Of a stretch of 64,000 nt of DNA, positions 1 to 8,579 are shown in pieces; positions within the stretch are counted from its first letter, which is position 1, and each line of letters opens with the position of its first letter. The stretch covers positions 1-64,000 of the forward strand of contig NZ_JASDDG010000008.1 of the NCBI RefSeq assembly GCF_030407495.1, in the 5' to 3' direction. The position numbers and the translations under genes were made by a program. The notes beneath the pieces were generated by a model. It was not told the origin of the DNA, made no database searches, and saw only the letters and a program-made list of their open reading frames with translations. This DNA comes from Arthrobacter sp. APC 3897 (GTDB lineage Bacteria > Actinomycetota > Actinomycetes > Actinomycetales > Micrococcaceae).

Positions 1-74
1 GGCTTCAATCGTTCCGGCGCAGGGGAGGGGTGACGCAGTGGGGGGAGTCCACCACACTGGACTGTGTGTCCCGC

Positions 75-728
75 ATGAGCATGAACCAGGCCTTCGCCCG
101 GCGGTTCAATTCCGGCCCTGACGTTGAGCGCACCGCATTCTTCAGTGATGCCGTCTTCGCCATTGCCATGACCCTGCTCGCCGTGGACATTAAGGCTCCT
201 CAGGTGTCCGGCGATGAGCTGGGCCGGGCCGTCGTCGAGCAGTTTCCGGAATTCGGCGCGTACCTGCTGTCGTTTGTGGTGACCGCTGCCTATTGGCTCA
301 GTCATCATCGCCTCTTCCGGCTGCTCTCCGGATTCACAGTAGTGCTGCAGCGCCTGAACCTGGCCCTGCTGCTGATGGTTGCGCTCATCGGCTACGCCGC
401 GGACATGATTGCCTTTCACGGTAACCAAGTGCTGGGGGTGGTGGTCTACGCGGGAATACTGGGTCTCATTGGAGTGGTCAACACATCGATGTGGATCTAC
501 GCCGGCCGCCGGGGGCTGTTTCGGGATGACGTGCATCCCCGGCTTCTGGCCTATGCCCGGACGCGTGTGGCGGTAACGCCGGCAGTGTTCCTGGTGTCCA
601 TTCCGATTGCCTTTCTGAGTCCTGCAGCCGCCACCTATTCGTGGGCCGCCATCGTCGTCGTAAACCTGCTGTTCCGGGTGCTTGGAAGCAGAGCCCCCGC
701 ACCGGCCGAAATAGCCGGCAACGCCTGA
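75..728 (+). CDS. TMEM175-family (DUF1211) membrane protein
   Basis: Predicted integral membrane protein of the TMEM175 family, whose bacterial members are K+-selective channels that assemble as tetramers with six helices per subunit. The family hallmark FSDAVFAIAMTLL lies about 25 residues from the chosen start, in the first helix, where the pore-lining signature is expected. At least five further hydrophobic segments follow, and the length of about 217 residues is normal for bacterial members. The start is uncertain. A GTG at 30 lies directly on a purine-rich stretch, while ATG at 75 or 81 gives the short N-terminus usual for the family. Function is inferred from family only. It stands alone, upstream of a tRNA gene. 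Confidence 0.8.
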   Translation: MSMNQAFARRFNSGPDVERTAFFSDAVFAIAMTLLAVDIKAPQVSGDELGRAVVEQFPEFGAYLLSFVVTAAYWLSHHRLFRLLSGFTVVLQRLNLALLLMVALIGYAADMIAFHGNQVLGVVVYAGILGLIGVVNTSMWIYAGRRGLFRDDVHPRLLAYARTRVAVTPAVFLVSIPIAFLSPAAATYSWAAIVVVNLLFRVLGSRAPAPAEIAGNA

Positions 729-790
729 CGATTCGTTGGATTAGCCATTCATCGGGTAGTCTTATATCTGCTTCTTCGGGAGCAATGCCT

Positions 791-875
791 GGAGGATTCG
801 CCTAGCGGCCTATGGCGCACGCCTGGAACGCGTGTTGGGTTAACGCCCTCGGGGGTTCAAATCCCCCATCCTCCG
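791..875 (+). tRNA. tRNA-Ser (anticodon GGA)
   Basis: The 7-bp acceptor stem GGAGGAT (791-797) pairs with ATCCTCC (868-874). The anticodon stem CACGC/GCGTG (818-822, 830-834) encloses loop CTGGAAC with anticodon GGA at 825-827. There is a long variable arm typical of class II serine tRNAs and a T-arm with loop TTCAAAT. CCA is not encoded. tRNA-Ser genes are common integration sites, and the DNA directly downstream is full of gene relics. Confidence 0.95.
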
Positions 876-880
876 CCACT

Positions 881-920
881 CAAGCCCCACCAGCCGGAAT
901 TATCCGGCCGGTGGGGCTTG
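881..920 (+). terminator. Rho-independent-type hairpin after tRNA-Ser
   Basis: CAAGCCCCACC (881-891) pairs with GGTGGGGCTTG (910-920), with an inner CCGGA/TCCGG helix, followed by a T-rich tract (TTTCGTTCT). It lies immediately after the tRNA and probably ends its transcript. Confidence 0.75.
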
Positions 921-1319
921 TTTCGTTCTAGCGCTGGTACCACGCCCCCGTAGGGACAGGTCCTACTGCCAGGCCTGCTGCGCCGCATCCCCAAGCGCCT
1001 TGCAGCCATTGCTGACGAACTGGCGCAGACGGCCGGGAGACGGTGCCCGACGCCGGCTTCAGCACCTCCCTGGAGGAGATGGACGCCGGGATCAGCATCA
1101 ACAACACAGTCTCCGGCTTTCCCGAAATCCAGGATGCCACCCCGCTCTTTGACTGCAGCGTGGTTCCGGCCGGTCAGCCCCAGCTTCGTAGCCTCACCGC
1201 TCACCAACAAGCCCGTCTGCGAAGTGGCGATGGATCTGCGCGTCCACGGGTCCTCAATGCCAGTGCCTGGCCCGGTGCGTCGGGCAGGTATGCGCTGCTG
1301 GTATTTATGCCGGACGCTG
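921..1319. other. Unassigned stretch between tRNA terminator and fabF relic
   Basis: No convincing gene is visible. Several frames are open because of high GC, but none reads as a recognisable protein. Given the relics directly downstream, this is most likely further eroded coding DNA that I cannot identify. Confidence 0.4.
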
Positions 1320-1550
1320 TTTGCGGGGGAGGCCGACGTCGTCATCGCCGGCGGTACCGCTGCGGCGATCACCTCGCGCAGGTGTTCGCGGAGCTCCTGG
1401 GCGGTGCGATGGCCAGCGACGGCTTTCATATAGTGGCACCGGAGCCCAGCGGGCAGTACGCAGCGCATGCCATTACCGGGCACTGCGCCGCTCCGGCGTG
1501 CATCCAGCGGCGTGGATCTGATCTCCGCCCACGGCACGCCCATCAGGGCG
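1320..1550 (+). pseudogene. fabF relic (3-oxoacyl-ACP synthase II fragments)
   Basis: Pieces of a beta-ketoacyl-ACP synthase are readable in three different frames. GEADVVIAGGT at about 1325-1360 matches the FabF GxADVVIAGGTEAAI motif. AELLGGAMASDGFHIVAPEP at about 1388-1447 matches the FabF stretch containing SDxxHxxAPxP. ALRRSGVHPAA followed, after another frame change, by VDLISAHGTPI (about 1480-1549) matches the FabF block around a catalytic His (NAHGTST-like). The central part, including the second half of the active site, is deleted. The relic stops exactly where tctA homology begins. It cannot make a working enzyme. Confidence 0.7.
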
Positions 1551-2743
1551 CCCTAGCCACAGCCGCCATCGGGTCTTTTGTGGCCGGTACCATAGCAACG
1601 GCGCTGGTCGCGTTCTTTGCCCCATGGATCGTTGATGTTGCAGTCAAGTTGGGGCCCCAGGATTATCTTGCCCTCATGGTTGTGGCCTTTATGACCGTCA
1701 GCGCGCTCGTTGGTAGTTCGCCACTGCGTGGCGTGGTCGCCATGGTTCTCGGCCTGGTCATAGGCATAGTGGGTATTGATTTTCAAAGCGGCCAGTCCAG
1801 GCTGACCTTTGGAATGGTACGTCTGCTCGACGGCGTTGACGTTGTCGTATTGATAGTTGCCCTGTTTGCCATTGGGGAAGTTCTCTATGTTGCGGCACAT
1901 CAGGCGTCGAGCCATTTTGATCTGATTTCCATTCGGAGCCAGAAATGGATGACCCGCCAAGATTGGAAGCGGTCTTGGAAGCCTTGGCTTAGGGGGACTG
2001 CCATCGGTTTCCCATTGGGAGTGATCCCGGCCGGTGGTTCCGAGATCCCCACTTTCCTGTCCTACTCCTTGGAAAAGAAGCTTTCAAAGCATCCTGAGGA
2101 GTTCGGCAAGGGTGCGATCGAAGGTGTCGCGGGCCCGGAGGCCGCCAACAACTCTAACGTTGCCGGAGCCATGGTCCCGCTGCTGACCCTCGGGATCCCC
2201 ACGTCAGCTACTGCAGCAGTGATTCTCGTAGCCTTCCAGCAGTACGGAATACAACCTGGTCCGCAGCTGCTCGAGACTCAGCCAGCCTTGGTTTGGGGGT
2301 TGATAGCAAGCCTGTTTATTGGGAACTTTATGCTTTTGGTTCTGAACCTGCCCCTTGTTGGTGTGTGGGTGAAGATTTTGCATATTCCCAAACCGTATCT
2401 CTACGCCGGGATCGCCACTTTTGCCCTGCTCGGTGCCTATTCCGTAAACGGATCCACCTTTGATGTTGGCTTGATGTTGTTCTTTGGCATCATCGGATAT
2501 CTGCTTCGTCGGTATGGATTCCCCATCGCTCCTTTGATAGTGGGCGCGATTCTGGGCCCTTTGGCGGAGCTGCAGATGCGCCGGGCTCTCGACATAAGCG
2601 CCGGTGACCTTTCGGCGCTGGTATCCACGCCTTTTACTGTCGTGGTCTATGCCGTCCTTGCACTGGTAATCCTTGTACCGATGTTCCTGCGTGCAAGCAG
2701 GCGAAGGGCAGCGGGCAGGCCGGGGACAAAGGTCGCTGCGTGA
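1545..2743 (+). pseudogene. Truncated tctA (tripartite tricarboxylate transporter large permease)
   Basis: From ALATAAIG onward the reading frame follows the TctA family closely, including [54 protein letters not shown] and the C-terminal helices. It aligns with the intact tctA at 36731-38236 from about that protein's residue 110, so about 105 N-terminal residues are missing. The lost part holds the first helices and the GVLPGLGSSMAVALLLP-type signature. The frame happens to stay open upstream through the fabF relic as far as a GTG at 1043, but that part is not TctA-like. No tctB or tctC is adjacent. It overlaps the next gene by 4 bp (GTGA), a remnant of an operon. Probably non-functional. 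Confidence 0.75.
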
Positions 2744-3408
2744 ATCTATTGGACCATCAGAGAGCGGCGCCGCCATCCGGTGCCTATGGACGTCTAAGGG
2801 ATTGGATAATTAGCGGCAAGTTAGCGCCCGAGACTCAGGTTACGGAGCCCGGCTTGGCCCAGATGCTTGGCCTGAGCAGGACCCCCGTAAGGGAGGCTTT
2901 GACGATCCTGGTATCGGAGGGCCTCATGACACGGCTTCCCACGGGGCGGGTGATGGTTGCTGCGGTTTCGGTCGAGGAGATCCAGAGAATCTACGACGTG
3001 AGGTCCCGTCTTGAGGGACTGATCGCCAGAGATGCGTCGATGCGGATCACTCCGGAGGATCGGTCAGACTTGGAGCGGCAAGTCGTCCTGATGGAGCGTC
3101 TGAGTGATGATTACGCGGAAGTAGTAAGAATCGGCAAGAGCTTTCATCAGCAACTGGAATACATCTCCAGAAACCTGGTCTGTTCCAGCTTCCTCCAACA
3201 AATAAGGGGACATGTAGACCGGTACAGGGTCTTCACGACCCAAGAGCCAGGCCGTTCCTTTCTAGTGGCTGCAGAGCATAGGGGGGTGTTTGAGGCAGTG
3301 GTTTCCGGCACTCCCGAGACTGCGGAATCGGTTATGAGGCTTCACATTGATGAGGCAGGAAAAGCAGCCTCCGATTGGGCGAGAAAATGGTCAGCACCGG
3401 AAACATAA
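2740..3408 (+). CDS. GntR-family regulator, FCD subfamily
   Basis: 222-residue DNA-binding repressor of the FadR/FCD class. The N-terminal winged helix-turn-helix (about residues 12-75) carries LAQMLGLSRTPVREAL, the GntR recognition helix. The C-terminal helical FCD domain (about 85-215) includes FHQQLEYISRN, AAEHRGVFEAV and MRLHID, whose histidines typically bind a metal and sense an organic acid. GTG start overlaps the end of the truncated tctA, so it was probably the regulator of that uptake operon and may now be an orphan. The gene itself looks intact. Confidence 0.85.
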   Translation: MNLLDHQRAAPPSGAYGRLRDWIISGKLAPETQVTEPGLAQMLGLSRTPVREALTILVSEGLMTRLPTGRVMVAAVSVEEIQRIYDVRSRLEGLIARDASMRITPEDRSDLERQVVLMERLSDDYAEVVRIGKSFHQQLEYISRNLVCSSFLQQIRGHVDRYRVFTTQEPGRSFLVAAEHRGVFEAVVSGTPETAESVMRLHIDEAGKAASDWARKWSAPET

Positions 3409-3436
3409 ATCCACACCAGCTTTGTAGGGAGAGATG

Positions 3437-3476
3437 TGCAGGCGTCTCCGGGTGCCGCTTACCCGGGACGCCTGCA
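3437..3476 (+). terminator. Hairpin terminator after the GntR gene
   Basis: TGCAGGCGTC (3437-3446) pairs with GACGCCTGCA (3467-3476), extended by CCGGGT/ACCCGG (3448-3453, 3461-3466) around a 7-nt loop. The tract after it is only weakly T-rich (ACTTGTT). Confidence 0.7.
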
Positions 3477-3496
3477 ACTTGTTAAGCAATTGGAGC

Positions 3497-3600
3497 CAGA
3501 TCAGTGCCGGTCGAGAGCTTGATCCAGGGGTTCCGAGATTTCGTTGTAGGCACCGGTCTGGAGCTGCACCTCGCGGTCCTTGTGGATCAGTGGGGCGTGT
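3497..3600 (-). pseudogene. Probable 3' relic of a DsbA-like thioredoxin gene
   Basis: On the minus strand, 3503-3585 reads EVQLQTGAYNEISEPLDQAL and ends RH-stop. This closely parallels the C-terminus of the DsbA-like lipoprotein at 12189-12866 (SVDYSAISEPLDAALNK). Nothing upstream in frame resembles the thioredoxin fold. A perfect tandem repeat of 17 bp (GTGGATCAGTGGGGCGT at 3582-3598 and 3599-3615) starts at its broken edge. The rest of 3616-3714 shows no gene. A short match, so moderate confidence. Confidence 0.45.
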
Positions 3601-3714
3601 GGATCAGTGGGGCGTGTGCTGGATCTGTAGGTTCTGCGCATCCTGCAGGTTCCGGGGTGTGATTTCTATCCGCCCGACCGGTGGCGGGGGCCGAACGTCC
3701 TCATGGCCGGACCG

Positions 3715-4323
3715 CTAGAGGGGACGGAAGTAGTCCAGGACACCCGCGCTGTCCCAGATCTCGGCGTATTTGGCCTGCAGATCGTAGAGCGATGCATTGT
3801 GCACAGTTTCGTCCCGGTCCCCGACGGCGTCGCTCACCACGATGGGAATGAACCCGTGCTGGACAGCATCAACGGCGGTGGCACGGATGCAGCCGCTGGT
3901 GCTGGTGCCCACGATCACCAGGGTGTCCACCCCCTGGGCCTGCAGGTCCCGGGCGAGGTCCGTGCCGAAGAACGCGCTGGCATACTGTTTCACCAGCACG
4001 GTTTCGCCATCCTCGGGAGCAACTTCAGGCATGATCGAGCCCAGCTCCGAGTCTCCGATCAGCAGCCGCAGCGCAGGGACCTTCAGAATGAACACCCCGC
4101 CGTCGGCACCATCGGGGCCGTAGCTGACGCGGGTGTGCAGCACGGGAACTCCGCTGGCCCGTGCCGCGCCAATGACTGCGGCCGCCGTAGTGAGGAACTC
4201 CTGATCCGGCAGGCACAGCGGACTTTCCGGCTCGAAGTATGCCCGCATGAGGTCAACGGACACCACGGCCGGCGTGCGGCCGGGGGCCAGGCTCCCGTCG
4301 AATCCGTCGGCGAAACCGCTCAC
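3715..4323 (-). CDS. Isochorismatase-family hydrolase, N-carbamoylsarcosine amidase-like
   Basis: 202-residue cysteine hydrolase. The family triad is visible: Asp24 in VSVDLMRAYF, Lys112 in VKQYASAFFGT and Cys145 in TSTSGCIRATAVDA. SGCIRATAVDA is the form seen in N-carbamoylsarcosine amidohydrolases, which split N-carbamoylsarcosine into sarcosine, CO2 and ammonia. It is shorter at the N-terminus than the crystallised Arthrobacter enzyme. Its ATG overlaps the hyuB stop by 4 bp, so it is the third gene of a hyuA-hyuB operon. That order matches the ATP-dependent N-methylhydantoin to N-carbamoylsarcosine to sarcosine route. The substrate is inferred from context; biuret or other ureido compounds remain possible. 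Confidence 0.8.
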   Translation of the reverse strand: MSGFADGFDGSLAPGRTPAVVSVDLMRAYFEPESPLCLPDQEFLTTAAAVIGAARASGVPVLHTRVSYGPDGADGGVFILKVPALRLLIGDSELGSIMPEVAPEDGETVLVKQYASAFFGTDLARDLQAQGVDTLVIVGTSTSGCIRATAVDAVQHGFIPIVVSDAVGDRDETVHNASLYDLQAKYAEIWDSAGVLDYFRPL

Positions 4324-6194
4324 AGCATGGCCACCGGGGGAGTCGGAGCCTCCAGCCCTGTTTCAGCGAGGCTGTTGGCCAGCAGATCCGCCAGCTCACC
4401 GCCCCGGTTGAACAGCGGCAGCGGTTCCTTCCGGTCCCCGCGCAGCTGGGCGCGCAGATCCTCGGTGGCCCCGGCGTCGAGCGCTCCGTCGGCAGTGCAC
4501 ACCACACCGTAGCGCCGTGCGCCGTCGCCGGTGACCAGCCCGCGCCGCACCTCCTTGGCCACAAGCTCGGGGTCCCGCTCCAGCGGATCCCCCCATCCGC
4601 CGCCGCCCCAGGTGACAAAATGCAGCACGTCACCGGGAGCCACTGCAACGTCGTGGACCTTCGACGGCAGCACGGTGGTGGTGCCGTCGGCCTTGTCGAT
4701 CCATTTCCGCCCGCGCGCACCCGGATCCCCGCCGCGGACGCCCCAGGGGTAGGTGAGCCAGCGGTCGTCATGGATGGCTATGGTGCCCGGCTCCAGGAAC
4801 CGGTATGCGACGTCGACGCCGTTGCCGCCGCGGTGCAGCCCCGCTCCGCCGGTGTCAGCAATGGTCTCCCAGCGCTCGATGATCAGCGGGTAGTAGGACT
4901 CCAGGTACTCGCACGGGATATTCGTGAAGGATGGCCACAGCGAGTGGCCGTCCGGGCCGTCGCCCACCGGGCGGCCGGGGATCCCGCCGAAACCAATGGA
5001 GTACAGCTGGAACCACTCACCCTTGTGGTCACCGGAGCTGTAGTTCCCGGAGTACATGAAGTGGGGCGAGGAGGAGAATCCGGCACCGTTGAGCAGGTCC
5101 GGGTTGGCCTGGCCCAGGAGCCCGCCAAAGAGATCGAACAGCCGGCCAATTCCGTGGTTCCGGCCGTTCAGCGCCGCCGGATACCGCGGTTTCCAGAACG
5201 TGTCCTCGGGGATCTCCACGTCCACCAGCGGGTAGAAGCCGTCATTCCACAGGATCTGCGGGTCCGCGACCGTGATCATGTAGATGCCGAAGAACATCCG
5301 GATGAGGTTTTCGTTGATGTAGTAGTTGATTGGCCCCTGCGCCTGCGGGCTGCTGCCGGTCAGGTCGATCAGCACCTTGTCGCCGGTGCGGGTGATCGTC
5401 ATCTTCAGTTCGTAGGGTCCGAAGCCCCGGCCGTCGTCGTCGATAAAATCGGTGAAGGACAGCGGCTTGCCCTCCTCGAAGACCACGGAGAGGAGGGTTT
5501 TCATGGCCCGGTAGTTGCGGTCCAGCAGGGCGTTCAGCGCTGAGGTGTAGGTGTCGACGCCGAAGCGTGCGCACATTTCCTGCACCCGCCGGGCGGCGGT
5601 GCTGCAGGCGGCAACCAGTCCGTTGAGGTCAGCGCGGTTCCAGTCCGGTTTGCGGACCTGGTTCAAGATGATTCCCAGCGACGTTTCGTCGCGTTCCCCG
5701 CGCCGGTACAGCTTGAACGGCGGAATCACCACGCCTTCTTCGAAGATGGTGCGCGCGTCGGTGGGCATGGAGGCCGGGGTTTTGCCTCCGACGTCGGTCA
5801 TGTGGCCAAACTGGGAGGACCAGCCCACAATCCTGCCCTCGTAGAAGATGGGCATCACCACCAGCCAGTCATTGGCGTGGCTGATGGCCGCACCGCAGGA
5901 GTAGGGGTCCGAAGTCATCAGGACATCGCCCTCCTCGATGGTCCCGTGGAAGTTCTCCAGGAAATCCGGGATGGACAGGCCAAACTGGCCAACGATCATC
6001 TTCCCGGACGGGTCCGCGATGAGCGGGAACTCGTCATGCTGTTCGCGGATGCCCGGGCTCAGCGCTGTCCGGAACAGGGTTTCGTCCATTTCGTAGCGGG
6101 CGCTGCGCAGGGCGTTTTCAATCAGGTCGAGCGTGACAACGTCCACGTCCACCGGACGCAGCGCCTCGGTGGCGGTCTCCACAAGCTGTGCCAT
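4320..6194 (-). CDS. hyuB: Hydantoinase B / oxoprolinase family subunit
   Basis: About 624 residues, the usual size for HyuB-type subunits. With HyuA it forms ATP-dependent hydantoinases, 5-oxoprolinase or acetone/acetophenone carboxylase-type enzymes in the cytoplasm. Family blocks are visible: EMDETLFRTALSPGIREQHD, GDVLMTSDPYSCG, SQFGHMTDVGG, and the C-terminal glycine-rich GGAGLHRGGNGVDVAYRF and GVRGGDPGARG. The start chosen is ATG at 6194, preceded by AAGGAG with 7-nt spacing. That Shine-Dalgarno sequence lies inside the last codons of hyuA, 4 nt from its stop. Together with the downstream hydrolase it suggests N-methylhydantoin use. Confidence 0.88.
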   Translation of the reverse strand: MAQLVETATEALRPVDVDVVTLDLIENALRSARYEMDETLFRTALSPGIREQHDEFPLIADPSGKMIVGQFGLSIPDFLENFHGTIEEGDVLMTSDPYSCGAAISHANDWLVVMPIFYEGRIVGWSSQFGHMTDVGGKTPASMPTDARTIFEEGVVIPPFKLYRRGERDETSLGIILNQVRKPDWNRADLNGLVAACSTAARRVQEMCARFGVDTYTSALNALLDRNYRAMKTLLSVVFEEGKPLSFTDFIDDDGRGFGPYELKMTITRTGDKVLIDLTGSSPQAQGPINYYINENLIRMFFGIYMITVADPQILWNDGFYPLVDVEIPEDTFWKPRYPAALNGRNHGIGRLFDLFGGLLGQANPDLLNGAGFSSSPHFMYSGNYSSGDHKGEWFQLYSIGFGGIPGRPVGDGPDGHSLWPSFTNIPCEYLESYYPLIIERWETIADTGGAGLHRGGNGVDVAYRFLEPGTIAIHDDRWLTYPWGVRGGDPGARGRKWIDKADGTTTVLPSKVHDVAVAPGDVLHFVTWGGGGWGDPLERDPELVAKEVRRGLVTGDGARRYGVVCTADGALDAGATEDLRAQLRGDRKEPLPLFNRGGELADLLANSLAETGLEAPTPPVAML

Positions 6195-6198
6195 GGGG

Positions 6199-8292
6199 CT
6201 ACTCCTTCGAATCTTCGGCGGGGCGGGCATCTTCGGCGGGGCGGATCAGCAGGCTGCCGTGTTCATGCACCGTGGCGGCGTGTCCGGGCAGGACCAGGGT
6301 GGTGGAGTCCATCTCGGCGATGACCGCCGGGCCGGGGACTACGTTGCCGGCCAGCAGCCGGTCCCGGTCATAAACGGTGGCTTCAACCGTGTTTCCGTCC
6401 ACGTAAATGCTGGTCATGGTGCGTTTGGCGGCGGATGGGTCCGGTCCGCCGGTTTCCAGCGTGATCGATGCGACCTCCGGGTGGGGCCCGTTGACAGTGG
6501 CCCGGACGGTGACCAGCTCATGTTCGTTATTGAGCAGGAAGGAGAACAGCCTCTCGTGCTCGGCATCGAAGGCCGAGCGGAGACCGGCAAAACCGCCGCC
6601 GTCGTCGGCTGCGAACGCCGAGAAATCGATGGGCACGGGAATTTCGAAACCCTGCCCGTGGTAGCGCACGTCAGCGGAGTAGCTGACGGTCAGCTCATCC
6701 TCCGCAAGTCCGGCGGCCAGCAGTGTTTCCCGTGCCGTGGCCGCAAGCTCCTGAAGCAGGACCACCAGATCGGCGTCGGCGAAGTCGCTGAACGGGCGCA
6801 CGAGGGTGCGGCCGGCTTCATCGCGCAGGCTTGTGGTGGCATCGCCGTAGGCGGAGAGCACCCCCGGCGACGGCGGGATGATGACGGGCCATGCTCCGGT
6901 CAGTTTTCCCAGCGCGTTGGCGTGCAGCGGACCGGCGCCGCCAAAGGCCACCAGGGCGAAGTCCCGCGGATCAAAACCCTGCTGGGTGGACACGAGCTTC
7001 AGCGCGCCGAACATGTTCTCGTTGACGATGTGCACAATGCCTTCGGCGGCACGTTCCACCTCGTTCAGGCCCGTGGCGTCCGCGATGGTTTTCACCGCTG
7101 CGGAGGCGGCTTCGGCATCCAGCCCAATCTCGCCGCCGGCGAGCTGCGACGGCAGATAGCCCAGGACCACATTGGCGTCCGTCACTGTGGGTTCGGTTCC
7201 GCCGCGGCCGTACGACGCCGGCCCGGGGGCGGCTCCGGCGGACTGCGGGCCGACGCGCAGCGCCTGGGTCAGCGGAGGAACGTGCGCGATGGATCCGCCG
7301 CCGGCGCCGATGGTCCTGACATCCACGGATGTTGCGCGGACGGTCAGGTCCCCCACCCGTGTTTCACGGCCGATCCGGGGCTGCAGGTTCTGCACCAGGG
7401 CAACGTCGGTGGAGGTGCCGCCCATGTCGAAGGTGAGGAAGTCCCGGTATCCGGCCTGCTCCGCAGCCCATGCCGCCCCGGTCACACCGCCGGCGGGTCC
7501 GGAGAGCAGCAGTGACACCGGATTCTCGGCGGCCACCGTTCCGGACACCAATCCTCCGTCGCTGCGCAGGATGGACAGCCGGGCGTCCATGCCGGCGTCG
7601 GCCATCTGGGCGTCGAGGTTCCGGACATACCCGGAGACCTGGCCCTGGACGTAGGCGTTGGCCACGGTGGTGATGGCCCGTTCATATTCGCGCAGTTCCG
7701 GCAGCACCACCGAGGAGCGGGACACCGGAATCCCCGGCAGTTCCTCAGCGGCAATTTCAGCGATCCGGGTTTCGTGGTCTCCGTTGGCGTAGGCGTTGAT
7801 CAGGCAGATGCTCAGGGCTTCGATGCCGTTGTTCCGCAGCTTGCCGAGCTGGCGCCTGACGTCATCCTCGTCCAGCGGTGTCAGCACCGAGCCGGTGGTG
7901 GTGACCCGTTCGGTCACCTCCACTGTGTCTTCCAGATCCGCCAGCGGCTCGGGTTTGGGCCAGATGATCCAGCCGGCCAGGCCGCCGGGGACAAAGGACC
8001 TGGCGATCTGCAGGACCTGCCGGAATCCGCGTGTGGTCACCAGACCCACACGCGATCCCTTCTTTTCCAGAATGGCGTTGGTGGCAACAGTGGTCCCGTG
8101 CAGGACGTCGCGGACCGCGGACGGCTCGATGCCTGCTGCCGCGCACACCTGGCGGATGCCGTGCAGCACGCCCAGGGACTGGTCTTCCGGCGTGGAGGAG
8201 GTCTTGTACCGATGGGTTTCCCCGGTGTCCTCGTTGACCAGCAAAATGTCGGTGAATGTGCCGCCCACATCCACGCCTAACCGAAACGCCAT
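6199..8292 (-). CDS. hyuA: Hydantoinase A / oxoprolinase family subunit
   Basis: About 697 residues. The actin-like ATPase fold opens with LGVDVGGTFTDILL, followed by HGTTVATNAILEKKGSRVGLVTTRGF (about residues 80-105). The second phosphate-binding block is DFLTFDMGGTSTDVALV, then FGGAGPLHANALGK. It binds ATP and activates the amide or carbonyl for the HyuB partner. ATG at 8292 is chosen because AAGGAG precedes it by 5 nt and the GVDVGGTFTD motif then starts at the normal position; longer in-frame extensions lack support. First gene of the minus-strand operon, transcribed away from the CoA-transferase operon across a 287-bp shared promoter region. Confidence 0.88.
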   Translation of the reverse strand: MAFRLGVDVGGTFTDILLVNEDTGETHRYKTSSTPEDQSLGVLHGIRQVCAAAGIEPSAVRDVLHGTTVATNAILEKKGSRVGLVTTRGFRQVLQIARSFVPGGLAGWIIWPKPEPLADLEDTVEVTERVTTTGSVLTPLDEDDVRRQLGKLRNNGIEALSICLINAYANGDHETRIAEIAAEELPGIPVSRSSVVLPELREYERAITTVANAYVQGQVSGYVRNLDAQMADAGMDARLSILRSDGGLVSGTVAAENPVSLLLSGPAGGVTGAAWAAEQAGYRDFLTFDMGGTSTDVALVQNLQPRIGRETRVGDLTVRATSVDVRTIGAGGGSIAHVPPLTQALRVGPQSAGAAPGPASYGRGGTEPTVTDANVVLGYLPSQLAGGEIGLDAEAASAAVKTIADATGLNEVERAAEGIVHIVNENMFGALKLVSTQQGFDPRDFALVAFGGAGPLHANALGKLTGAWPVIIPPSPGVLSAYGDATTSLRDEAGRTLVRPFSDFADADLVVLLQELAATARETLLAAGLAEDELTVSYSADVRYHGQGFEIPVPIDFSAFAADDGGGFAGLRSAFDAEHERLFSFLLNNEHELVTVRATVNGPHPEVASITLETGGPDPSAAKRTMTSIYVDGNTVEATVYDRDRLLAGNVVPGPAVIAEMDSTTLVLPGHAATVHEHGSLLIRPAEDARPAEDSKE

Positions 8293-8439
8293 CACTTCTC
8301 CTTGGGGGTGGCGCTGCCCGGGCCCGCGGATCCTGCCGGGTCGGTGCAGCGTGGGAATCGGGCTGGAATGCCGCGGATGGTGCATGCGTCGCATTCGGTG
8401 GCATCAGGCTAGGTTGGCTGCTGACCACTGTCAAGAGAT

Positions 8440-8511
8440 TGCATACAACCCAACTTTCCCAAGCCCGGCGTTCCTTGACATTACTTCGCACTACCTGCGA
8501 AGTTGTATGCA
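8440..8511. promoter_or_regulatory. Inverted operator-like pair in the hyuA / CoA-transferase divergent promoter
   Basis: TGCATACAAC at 8440-8449 recurs inverted as GTTGTATGCA at 8502-8511, both close to the TTGTATACAA-like palindromes bound by FCD-type GntR proteins. Between them ACTTCGCA/TGCGAAGT (8483-8490 / 8496-8503) forms another perfect inverted repeat. The most likely binder is the GntR at 10767-11447. This is inference from sequence symmetry and position. Confidence 0.5.
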
Positions 8512-8579
8512 CTACGCGCCGCCTTGGCTGCGCACAACCATCACTCAAAGTGTTCACGGCGCAGCCCAGGAGGATCAGG

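Noticed and set aside
1043-1544. N-terminal extension of the long open frame continuous with tctA
   Set aside because: It does not resemble TctA and overlaps fabF fragments in other frames; open only because of high GC.
3434-3718. 94-codon plus-strand frame between GntR and the hydrolase gene
   Set aside because: Its start lies within the terminator hairpin, it contains the tandem repeat, and the minus strand reads as a DsbA relic.
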